64,000 nt of DNA, from positions 124,001 through 188,000 of the forward strand of contig NJPS01000045.1 of the NCBI GenBank assembly GCA_002946415.1, given 5' to 3'. The translations under genes and the position numbers were made by a program. The stretch is from Rutstroemia sp. NJR-2017a BVV2. Taxonomy: Eukaryota > Ascomycota > Leotiomycetes > Helotiales > Rutstroemiaceae. Of the stretch, positions 54,166 to 64,000 are shown in pieces. Every line of letters starts with the position of its first letter. Positions within the stretch are counted from its first letter, which is position 1. The notes under the pieces are model-generated. The model was not told the DNA's origin and ran no database searches. It was given only the letters and a program-made list of their open reading frames with translations.

Positions 54166-56200
54166 CGTGGTGTATGGGGTATGGGATTGTGATATTATGT
54201 GTGGATGAGAGATGTGGTAGAAGGTTGCGGTATAGCGTTGGCTATGGGGTTGTGGTATGAGAGAGGGGAGGGGTGTGCGCAAAGAGACTTGTACATATTG
54301 CGTGTGAGAGCTGTGTATGTGTGTGCGCGTATACACGAGTTAAGGATGTGTATCGGTGAGGTGTGTATGTACACAAGCTAGAATGGATAAAGGAAAGTTG
54401 TGTTGTTCTTGATAGTCGCGTCGTGTACGAGTTCTGCGTCTGTCTCTTGCTATCCTATACTATGCTACCACTGGAGTGGCGGGTTACAGCAGTGGCAAGT
54501 GAGCGCCTAGGTAGGTGCATTCGCTGATCAGGGGGGAGGTGGAGAAAGTCAATTGGAGTGGCTCAGCTCAGGGTGCCAGGGGAGCAGGTGCCACTGCTTG
54601 CTGGCCTGACTCCCTGAACAGGGGAAGCTGCACTGAGTAGCGGTGATGGGAGATGCAGCATAAGCGTGCGTGTTGTGACTGAGAAGAGGATAGGACAGGG
54701 TAAGGGAAAGAGTAAGATTGGTCTCTCATGGTGGTAGTAAGACTGAGCTTTCCGGAACCCGTGGCCAATGATGTTGAGAATTGGGATTTATGGAGGTGTC
54801 TCATCTTACTGGTTTGATGGTAAAGGGAAAGTTGTCGACAATGGGATTATGGGAAACGGGGTTGTCTGGGTAGGGAGAGATAAATGAGCTGAATGTGCTT
54901 AGGACTGATATATCGATTGACCTACCTAGCATGCATAGGAGGAGCCCAGCAACAGCTAATCATACGCCGTTTTTTCTGTATCAGTGTCCTTGACAACCTT
55001 AGTGGACGTTGGGAATTCCGTAAAATGTGCACATCCTCTGTGGATATACATGCACTGTTAGCCCGTTTGTTCCACAGATACACAGTATAGCCTTGATGGA
55101 CATGTCACGGTAACAAGGACATAGACACAAGCTCCTCAGAGCCTCTATATCTATTCCAAAATAAGCGCTGAGCGTAGAATCTCAAGATATTCACAGGCAG
55201 CAAAACATTTCGCCTGCTTCCCACTCAATCAAAACCCCCGAAGCGAGCACATTTACTCCACATGAACAATATTCAAAAAGAATCTACATCTGCAGCGCAA
55301 GCGAGCACATACAAGACCCAACAATACATTTGATCAGTTTAGAGTTTCGGCTATTGTAGCAAACAAATCGAACATTTGGAAAAGAGAAAAAAATTCCAAG
55401 CAAAACTGATCCGGTCCACATCCGAGAAGTTCGTCTTGGCCGAACGCAACGCAACGCAACGCAGTGGATGAATGGATCATGAGTTTCCACGAACGATTTG
55501 CCGACGTGCTAAAATGGATATCGGCATCGCCCGGCGACCCCGAACCAGAGCCGGAATGCAGTTTCCTTCTCAACGACCGTTTGTAGACGAAGAAGAAGAA
55601 GAAGAACCACAATTTTCTTTTCAGTGGCTGTGGTGGGAGGCAAAACTATTGCCAGAGTTAGGGGGAGGGGGGCGTTTGATGGGTATGTTACCGCGGATAT
55701 GGAGAAGGAGGAAAGGAAGATGTACGAATGCAAGCAAGCAGTTGCTGCTCTGCTCAGCCCTCACGCATGCACGTGTAGGGAAATGGGAATGGCAATGGTA
55801 ATGGCAATGGGAAAGGAAAAAGCCACCAATACTTCTGACAGCTCTTCCACGTACTGTATTGTATGTACAGTATCTTCATGGATACGGGGTACATACGGAT
55901 GGATGCTAGCTGCTAGCTAGCAATTGCTTTTTGGTTTTCAGCCCCTACCTACCTTAGGTGCTACCCTAGTAATTCATTCCCACTCTCGCTCACTTCTCCC
56001 CACGCATTCACCTCAAGATCCTGTACTGTATCCATCAGCTCTTGCGCGCACGGCGGGATCTAGAATCTAGAGTCTCTAGATGGCACGAGATGATAACGCA
56101 GCACATCGTACACCAAGCCTGTCCGAGAGCGAACCCTTATCACGCGTCCCCTAAAGCCAGGGATCCCTATCCTCTCTTACCCGGGTGAGATTTTAAGCAT

Positions 56201-56252
56201 GAGCATTGAGCATTGAGCATGAGCATTGAGCATGAGCATTGAGCATGAGCAT
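56201..56252 (+). repeat. GAGCAT hexamer tandem array, 8 copies
   Basis: Eight GAGCAT units occur, several separated by a single T so that the period alternates between 6 and 7 bp. It lies in the desert upstream of the CP2 gene. Confidence 0.92.
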
Positions 56253-56671
56253 CGACCCTCCTCCTCCGCTCGCTCGCTGGTTCGCTCGCCAAAAGAGCGG
56301 ATGATATTCCGAAAAAGGTCGATTTTACTTTTTCCCTTTCCTGCGTGTGTGCGTGTGCGTGTGCGTGGGCTGAGCTTAACCAAAATTACCTCTCTCTATC
56401 GTCTAATGATTACTTATCCTCATGTACGAAGTAACATTGTGCAGCGCATGGGGGGTTAGTGTGGAGGCTGAGACTTGGCGTACTTGTCCCTTTCTATCTA
56501 GCAGAGGGGACCCATCGCACCCCCAATCCGGACGAGGATGCAACAGACAGACACGAGTGCATGTGGCCATTAGCCGGTGGCCAATAGGTACGAAGCGCTT
56601 GCACGGCTAGCTACAGTAAGGATGCGATGCGAAGAAGCAAGAGGAAAAAAAGGAAATTCACCCGCCGGCGC

Positions 56672-56693
56672 ATGCAAATGCAAATGCAAATAT
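56672..56693 (+). repeat. Overlapping ATGCAAAT motifs
   Basis: Three overlapping ATGCAAAT octamers occur here. The final 14 bp (GCAAATGCAAATAT, 56680-56693) recur exactly at 56920-56933, 240 bp away. Confidence 0.8.
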
Positions 56694-59150
56694 CGCGTGG
56701 TTCTGGTGTGCGTGCGTGGTGGTGTTCGTGTTGGGCCCACGGGTGACATGACGTCATTTGTCCTTACTTGTCCGTCGTTCAACCCTAACTTTCCTTACCT
56801 GTACAACTTCCAGAAGACGTATGGAAACACGAGTAGGTGAAGATCCTGACTTTCTTCGACCATGATCGCCTCTGGACTTATGCCGTGGTGAATTGTCGGG
56901 TCGTTGGGTGTAACAGGGTGCAAATGCAAATATAGATAAATGTTCTAAAAAAAGAGACGCCGTCAGAGACGAGTATCAGTGCCGCATGCGTTGATGATAA
57001 TCATGGCGGTGCCAGCCCGCACGTCAAACTGTAACCTTTTCCTGGAGGAAAAATGCACGCAACTCAATGTAATGCATTGGTGGTTATTAGCAGAGTAGAG
57101 TCTCACCGGCTGGCGTGGCAAAACCCGTCCTTTTCGGTTGCTGTTATTGACAGCGATTAGTTACTAATGTTTTCTCTCTGATACTGTAAATTTTATTTCC
57201 CCCCCTCTTTCGACCGGAAGGGCCAGCCACATGGCTCAAGAGCGGCAGAGGGCAGAGGGCAGAGAGGAGCACGAGAAAAAAATTGGGTGTGCAAATTTGA
57301 ATTACAGTATGATTGACAGGCGCCCACCAGTCCTAATCCCCACAGTGATAGATGATAGGGCAAGAGTGGAAATATGAAGTCCTTCCGATCCATGTCTTTC
57401 ATTTAAGGCTTTACTGTAGTATGGGCTCGACGCTGGAATGTTCCATCATTCATCATCCATCATTCATCATTCATCCGCCATGCGGACCACTCTCAGCCCA
57501 ACCCCCTGTCAGCAGCGGTGTAAATTACGTTCGCTTGGGGCCTCCTTCAAAATTGCTTTGCGCGGGACCGAGAGAGAAAAACGGCTGTGGAAAACGGCTG
57601 TGACGTACAAATACAGGACGCGAAATCTCACCCCGTTTCCGCCGTGTACAACACATGATTTTGGACAGCTCACCGCGAGGTGTGGCGCTGGAAACGAGAA
57701 GATCAGACAGACTGATCTGGAATGCTGCTTTGATATTCGCGGCTCCCCATACTTTTGTACCATAGGGCATCCCATCACTTTTAGATTTTGTGCTTGTGCT
57801 TGTGCTTGTGTGTTGCTCAGCCTCCCCCAGAGTACCAGAATCCCGGAAAGTGACTTTTACCCTCCCGTAAGTAACGAGTAGAATCAGCGTGATAGGCGAG
57901 CGAGTACGTGGACATTGTGCCGGAAGAAAAAAAGAATCTAGCCCCCCAGCCAGGCAGAGCGGCCTTCCCTGACGAGTGGAGATTTGGTGTGCAGTACTGT
58001 AACCCCCCACACAAAGGCGGTTCTCGTCCTTCACAGAGTTCAGCTAATCTCAGGCCTAGGACCAAACAAGGTGCTGATTTGATGGATTCGGAGATCGGAT
58101 ATTAAGAGTATCGTTTCGAAGCGACGTGCACTTCCGCATGCGTAAGGAGGTGATTTGTTGTGAAAAACTCCTCACTCTTAACTTCTCAGATAAGAGACTT
58201 ATGACGAACTGGACTGACTGACTGCCGGATTGACTAACTTAACTGACTGACGTCCGAGACTCTGAGGAGCCATATCCTTCCTTTGATCGAGTTTGATGTG
58301 TACAGAGTAGAGCATCGGGATACTCCTTCATGTCTTTCTTAGAACATAGTCTCACTTACCGCGTCAGAGCAAGAATCCCTGTGCATCTACAAGTACCGGA
58401 GAAATAAAAAGTCAAGGTGTGTAAGGTGGATGTAAAGTTGCGTCAAACGCTGATCTTTTTCCCAAGAGCGATGAAATGCTCGGGTAACAAACAGATCAGG
58501 GGACCTCCAATAAATGCCACAGTGGCTAAAAACCCAAACCAAACAAAGCACAGGTGGCTCATCGCGCATCGCTCATCGCTCATCAGCGCGTCTTTGTCTG
58601 CTCAACGATCTGCCGTGGAGACGACAGAAGTGCCTAGGTGGGCCATGAATCTCTTGAAACTCGGCACGCTCCAACCCTATCAAAGAACGCTAGACCAATC
58701 ATTTGATCAGTAAACCGTGAGTAATAATAATGAGCGGTTATGCTGGCATGGGAATGGGCTGTGGACGTCAATTTGACCGAATTTAGCCCACCGTTCAAAC
58801 ACTCATACAGTAGGTTTGTGGCTGGTCACTACGGCACGTATGCGCGCAAGAGTCTTGGGACTGGCCCCAAGTCGGATGGAAGCTGCCGGGCAACGGTAAA
58901 ACGGCCTGACGAATTTAGAGATGGCGGATAACGAACAAGACATGCGTCCCGGAGCCCGCATCAACCGAACCATTCGATCAGTGTTCCCGCTAATCAGATC
59001 CGCGACTATTCACAACAAAGAAAGGATCGTGTTGATCATTGTGGCTGTCGGTGGCTGTGCTGAGCTTGTTGAACATCACTTCTGTAAGCTCGTAAGTTAA
59101 TCGATCGCTCTTCACCTCACTTCTGCATGTAGGTATCTACCTAGCCGCAC

Positions 59151-59174
59151 AGTAGCAGTAGCAGTAGCAGTAGC
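59151..59174 (+). repeat. AGTAGC hexamer repeat, 4 copies
   Basis: Four tandem AGTAGC units are followed by TCC. Other minor arrays nearby are GGGAAATAT x3 at 60275-60302 and TAGTCTGY units at about 60,654-60,687. Confidence 0.85.
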
Positions 59175-61312
59175 TCCAGGAAGAAGAAATGGTATTTCCC
59201 CGACCCTGATCGCCTCAGGCACTAAATCATCATCGCACGCACTTCGAGATGACCCGACGTAATCATTGGGTCTCAGCGGTCTCAGACTTCTTATTATTAA
59301 GGACCTCAGCTTTCAAATTTTTATGAACCGTTCTCCATATAAAACAGACAATATTAGTGGGGTCACGCAACTATGACAGCAGAACGACCAATCCCCCTCA
59401 CCCATTCTCCATATTTTAAGCAAGGGGATAAGGAGAAACTGTTCTTTCCCGTTTGTCAAAATCTCGATTTGCACCTAATGAGCGATTTTGATAGGAACAT
59501 AAGACGACCTCTAAAGACGTGACTATGGCACGGAGATGAAGTCGAATCGGGCTAGCCGCATTGCCTGAATAAGATTGAGTCTCTGGAACACTCCTCATTT
59601 GTTTCGCAGATGGATGCGCTTCCTCTGGCGGCTGCTTTCTTTGTTGTAAGTTGGAGGTCGTAACACGTGTGTGCAGGCAGCGGTAGACATTTGTTGTTGC
59701 ATCTCACGGTCTGGTTTGGTCTGGAAGAACAAGCACCCGCACGAACATTTTTGTCCCGAGTGAGGCTGTGCTCTGCGATCGCCACTTTTGGGCGACTATC
59801 ACTTCTCTCTTCATCACAGCTGTGGCTAATGCTCTGACCGGATGCCGCTTTGACATGGCCCTCCGTGCCCCATGCCTGCACTGATCCGACAGCCCATTAC
59901 AGTAGTGCCTATCACTTTCCGGTCGCCGCCTGGAAAGGTTCCTTTCGAGCGTGCGTCTTTGCGTCTTTTTACTCTTGGGGAGAGGGACCCCTAAGATCCT
60001 TCTCCCCTTCCCTTTCCGTTCCCTTGTCTGCTGCTCCTTACGAAAGATCGATCGAGCCCATCAGACGAAGAGAAAGACCGAGGAGGTGGGAGTGTAGTGT
60101 AACGCAAGTACTAGGTATACGGTTGCAGAACGACTAAAACAACTGCGACTGCTGGCTACTAGCTGCTAGCTAGCATACGTATCAGAGGTGGCTAATCAGG
60201 TAATAATAAACAAAAACAGCTGCGAATAATAAAACCTAATACCCTACGTTCCGTCTACTACTCCTAGTTGGGTAGGGAAATATGGGAAATATGGGAAATA
60301 TGGTCACTGGTCAGAGCTCATTTGCTTTGTCGCTGCTTTGCATCACTACGTGCATGCTTTTCTTTGCCGGCGCGCGGAGAGATGAAATTCATCTTGGGCT
60401 TGCCCTTGCCTAGGCTGGACGCAGTTACCGTTTTTATTGATTGGTTTTATTTATTAAATCCTCCGGGAAATCCCAAATATCCCAAATGTCCCAATACAAA
60501 ACAAACCCATTGCTTGCTGGTATACATCATTACCCTCTACCCATGCAAACTCAAACCCTTCCTACCTTCTTCTTTCTTTGCTAGAAAGACCAATACCAAA
60601 GCGTCTTTAAGGCAGTCAGTCTCCAGTCCTTCTTAGTCTTTTGGTCTGCTCTGTTAGTCTGTTAGTCTGCTAGTCTGCTAGTCTGCTTCGTACAGTCTCC
60701 ATCTTCGAAAGGCTCCATCAAACTGGAGTACACCAAGCACCCAAGTAGCCATCTATACTCGTACCGGCCGGTTGATAAATTATACCTAAACCCCCATCTA
60801 CCTGCTAGGTATCTACTCACGGCTCCTCGCTCCTCGCTCACTCTCTCACCACATGCATAAAATTACAACTTAGATATCTTATGCCGCCCATATAATCAAA
60901 GCCTCGAGACTTCTCTCTTCCTTCTCTTACCTCTTACCTCTTACCTCCATTTCGAAAAAAGTCCGCTCTCTCGATATCGACATCTCTCCCATTCTGCCTC
61001 ACCCAATAGTCAGCTCGACGGAGTTTCGCCGAAGTTTCACGTCATCCATTATCCTATCCATTCATCCTGAAAAAAACAAAATCGCATACCTCGCTACACG
61101 ACTTACCCAAAATTCCCATATGCGATACCTACCCCTCGCCTTTTCCCGTCAGCTCTGAACCACTTGTTACAATTATTACCTTCGACGCCCCGAACCTCCG
61201 CAGCTCAAACAATCCCAACCTTCCAACGAAAAAGTGCAAATATCCTCACCACGATTGTCATAACTGCATGACACACTTTTAATCATATTCCTCTTCAGTT
61301 CCCAAATTCCAG

Positions 61313-64000
61313 ATGTTTCGAAATCGGTGAGTTTGGATTTTATGTTCTTCCGATTCTGATGGGTTAGGCGCATTCTCGACTGATCGACGCGCAACACCCC
61401 TCTTGTGTTTACAACAGCCCACAGTCGAGGGACGACCTGCTTACCATCTCATCTTCTAGGACATCCTCACAAAAGCCCGGCGATGAATTTATCGCTAGCT
61501 TCCGGCAGACATTCCCCGAGGTTGCGACTGCTACATCCTCTGCTGGTGGAAACAATTCGACTCGGGCTCCTGCGCCTGTAGGTGGAAACTCAGCTCCGGA
61601 CAGGCAAGTTCTCCCCTCCGTTCTCTTACCTGCAATCATGCATTCAGACACTTCACTTTGGCTTCGGAATTCGTTCCCGTTACTAAAATGGATGTGCTAT
61701 TTGACCTTGTTGACGGACATCGTTTTGCGCAACTGTGAGACCGCGAGCTAACATCTTTAACCGATACAGACATCACAGCGTTGGAGGTGAAGAAATCAAA
61801 GATCTAGACCCAACACCAAGAGCACAACATGAACCATGGCGATTTACACCTTCTCTTCTGGACCCGAATTCGTTCGCGTTCAGCAACTTTGCAAACCAGC
61901 CCCCAGGTTACTACACCCCAACACCAGGTGGTACGAACACTCTCTATCACAACCAAGCTGGAGACCTGCACACGCCTGGGATGGGTATGGGCATGGGATT
62001 AGGAACGCCTCTATCACTCCCTACTTCTACTGATGGAATGCATACCAACACTATGATGGATATGTCTGCCTTCGGCCAACACATACCGCCTCACTTCCAC
62101 AACTTTAACCCATTTGCACACTCTCATCAACAGCAGCAGCTTCACCAACAGTCACAACAAACTTCTTTTGCCCCGTCATCATTTGTACACCAAGATACAG
62201 GATACGAGACAATGGACCATGATGGATCTCCTATGGACGATGAGGAGGGCCCGCTTGGATCTATAGAGCAAACGATGCACCAATCACCAATGGCAGGCTT
62301 TCCCCCGATTTCATATGACATGAACATGTCTACTACATTGCCTGCGTCGGCTGAAAAGTTCCGCTTTCATGTTACACTCAATGCACCAACTGCCATGATT
62401 AAACATGCGGATGAAATTCCTGTTACATATCTCAACAAAGGGCAGGCTTACTCTGTGTCCGTTGTGGACACGGGACTTACTCAACCTCTACGCCCAGGAA
62501 CCAGATACAGGACTTTCGTTCGTATATCGTTCGAAGATGAACAGCAAAGACAAAGACCAGCTGCCTGCTGGCAATTATGGAAGGAGGGACGGGGCACCAA
62601 TGAAGCACATCAACGTGGTGGAAAGCTCCAGGCAGTTGAATACGTTGAAGCAAGCCAGCCTGCTGATAGTGATGACAAGCGCACTCGCGTTGAGCTGGAT
62701 ACTGCTTCCTTTGATGGCTTTTCCGTGATCTGGACACCAGGCGTTAACGGACTACCTGAATGCAATCTGGCGGTGCGCTTCAACTTCCTCTCTACTGATT
62801 TCAGTCACTCCAAGGGCGTGAAAGGTATACCGGTACGATTCTGCGCTAAAACTGAGATCATACCGTCCGGTTCCCCTCCATCCGGTGCCGAGTTTTCTGA
62901 GGTGGCTTACTGTAAGGTGAAGCTCTTCAGAGACCATGGCGCAGAGCGAAAATTGTCAAACGATGTCGCTCACGTCAAGAAAACTATCGACAAACTAAAG
63001 CAACAAATCAATCAAGCTGAAACTGGCATGAAAGACTTCGGAAAGCGCAAAAGGACCGGCTCTTCGAAAGTCGACCCTGCCCTACAACGACCTGGAAAGG
63101 TTCAGAAGCATAAACGAACATGGTCTATGTCCTCTGCATCTTCTGCCGGTGGACGAGCACCAATAGAGGAGGATCTGCACTTCAAGCTTCAGACTATGCA
63201 AGACATGTTCACTAGCACACGGCCAGTTAGCATACTTTATCTGCGGGGCTCAGAGCAAGACGACCCCGATCTACATCCAGTAGCTCTAGCCGGAGAACCC
63301 CTCGACTTGACCAAGGTGGATTCTCGGGATAATGCATTATGGCAAGCGAGAAGCAGCGCCCATAGCTCAACCACCGGCACAACATCATCTATCATTTCCC
63401 CCTCACCAAGTTCGGCATCACTTCATTCTCAGGTCGGGGTATCGGCATCTAATGCAACGGCACCCTGGAGCGATTTCCATTCTCTACCTTCGGCAGACCT
63501 TCACACTTCGAATCCCCAACACCTGGCAAGTCCACCTGACCAGCTCACTAAAGTTCCGAAAACGGATGATACTGGTAGTTTAAGTGGCTGGATCGAGGCA
63601 CTTGGCGTAGATCCTTCTTACAATCCACCAATCATTGAACGTCCCATCAAGCCGGTTGCTTGCTTCTACATCCTCCGTCGCGATCCAGCACAACCCACTA
63701 AGCATGAATACTATCGGGCGGTATACCTGGCGGAACGAACTCTCAAGAGTTTAACCAATAGTATCGCTACGAAGTGGAACATCGAGCCTACCAAAGTCCT
63801 GCGTACAATACGTGTACTTGAACGCGGCCTCCAGGTTGAACTGGACGATGATGTTGTCCGAGAACTCACTGAAGGTCAAGATTTCATCTTGGAAGTTGTT
63901 GAAGTTAAGAATCAGCAGCCACCACCCGTCAAACGCGAGTGGGAGATGTCAATTGATGTCGCTGTAGACAGCGATACTACTGGCGCCACCCAAAACGTTG
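61313..64000 (+). CDS. csp-2: Grainyhead/CP2-family transcription factor, 3' end outside window
   Basis: Family knowledge: fungal CP2/Grainyhead factors bind DNA through an immunoglobulin-like domain; the Neurospora member csp-2 controls conidial separation and cell-wall remodelling genes. Exons are 61313..61326, 61418..61603 and 61770 onward, open to the window edge, with at least 810 codons visible. The N-terminus is MFRNRPQSRDDLLT, then Ser/Ala-rich sequence, Met/Gly and Gln/His-rich tracts (MGMGMGLG, HQQQQLHQQSQQ). The CP2 DNA-binding domain runs from about residue 264 (FRFHVTLNAPTAMIKHADEI) to about 455, with TRYRTFVRISFEDEQQRQR, GFSVIWTPGVNGLPECNLAV, VRFNFLSTDFSHSKGVKGIP and CKVKLFRDHGAERK. 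FGKRKRTG is a likely nuclear signal. The last visible part resembles the ubiquitin-like dimerisation region (FYILRRDP, LTEGQDFILEVVEV). Intron 2 has a GC donor. Confidence 0.88.
61604..61769 (+). other. GC-AG intron 2 of the CP2 gene
   Basis: The donor is AG|GCAAGT, the acceptor GATACAG, and the length is 166 nt. It joins NSAPD-R to HHSVGGEEIKDLDP in frame. The nearby GT donors that I checked either break the frame or leave an intron of under 40 nt. Confidence 0.8.

Larger units (their letters stand above)
53201..61312. other. 8.1-kb gene desert between UBP2 and the CP2/Grainyhead gene
   Basis: I find no gene I can support. From 53,201 to about 54,370 the plus strand is G/T-rich and C-poor with GGATGGGT, GTATG and GGTAGG repeats, like a long 3' tail of UBP2 or a separate noncoding transcript. 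A middle zone (54,400-60,200) has short repeats, two copies of AGCTGCTAGCTAGCA and two of GCAAATGCAAATAT. From about 60,480 to 61,310 the plus strand is C/T-rich, as expected for promoter and 5' leader of the downstream gene. All open frames are short and of unfamiliar sequence. Confidence 0.5.

Noticed and set aside
57438..58034. Overlapping frames of 147 aa (+) and 169 aa (-)
   Set aside because: No recognisable domains and repeat-derived starts (CATCATTCAT); the two mutually overlap.
60275..60510. GGGAAATAT repeats and later CCCAAATATCCC as an inverted repeat
   Set aside because: The arms are not truly complementary (ATATTTCCC versus AAATATCCC), so this is not a transposon terminus or stable hairpin.
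1..64000. A biosynthetic cluster, mobile island or defence system
   Set aside because: No polyketide/peptide synthase, transposase, integrase, NLR or similar gene is present. All recognised genes are conserved housekeeping or developmental genes without shared clustering.

Overview
This window is nuclear DNA of a filamentous ascomycete (Pezizomycotina). The gene structures show it: 16 protein genes carrying 37 introns that I can place, mostly 45-65 nt, with GT..AG ends and CTAAC/CTGAC-like branch sites. The gene set fits too: a Grainyhead/CP2 factor, a PACT-domain spindle-pole protein, cofactor-independent phosphoglycerate mutase and an accessory complex I subunit that budding yeast lacks. 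The overall look is closest to Leotiomycetes (Sclerotinia/Botrytis-like), but that placement is an impression and not a demonstrated result. I saw no mobile element, CRISPR array, rRNA or tRNA gene.

Layout. 1-5.5 kb: two minus-strand ribosome-biogenesis genes in tandem, TSR4 and UTP22, with cystathionine gamma-synthase leaving divergently (5.8-7.8 kb). 7.8-14.4 kb: a gene desert rich in microsatellites, ending in the promoter of a type I metacaspase (14.4-16.3 kb). 17.9-23.6 kb: a BCK1-type MAPKKK on the minus strand. 25.1-29.3 kb: pyruvate decarboxylase and TAN1 (tRNA acetylation). 29.3-33.2 kb: a second gene-poor stretch. 33.2-36.7 kb: a degenerate APH/choline-kinase-like protein, tail to tail with an ecdysoneless homologue. 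37.1-41.5 kb: a PCP1/pericentrin-type coiled-coil protein. 42.3-53.2 kb: a dense block with iPGM, MED9, tubulin cofactor C, complex I NDUFA11 and UBP2. 53.2-61.3 kb: a third desert of 8.1 kb. From 61.3 kb to the right edge: a Grainyhead/CP2 factor (csp-2-like), cut off by the window.

This is a housekeeping chromosomal segment and not an accessory island, and I found no defence, secondary-metabolite or other gene cluster. Functional themes are small-subunit ribosome assembly, central carbon and sulfur amino-acid metabolism, cell-wall and conidial development (BCK1, CP2), microtubule/spindle-pole function and protein turnover.

The most interesting signals are regulatory or structural. Two exact Gcn4/CPC1-type sites lie in the first two introns of the methionine-pathway gene. 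Two introns use GC-AG splice sites. The last BCK1 intron is frame-preserving and stop-free. Some introns are unusually long. UBP2 has stacked in-frame splice acceptors. Strand composition switches from C-rich to G-rich near the 3' ends of several genes and continues into their flanks.
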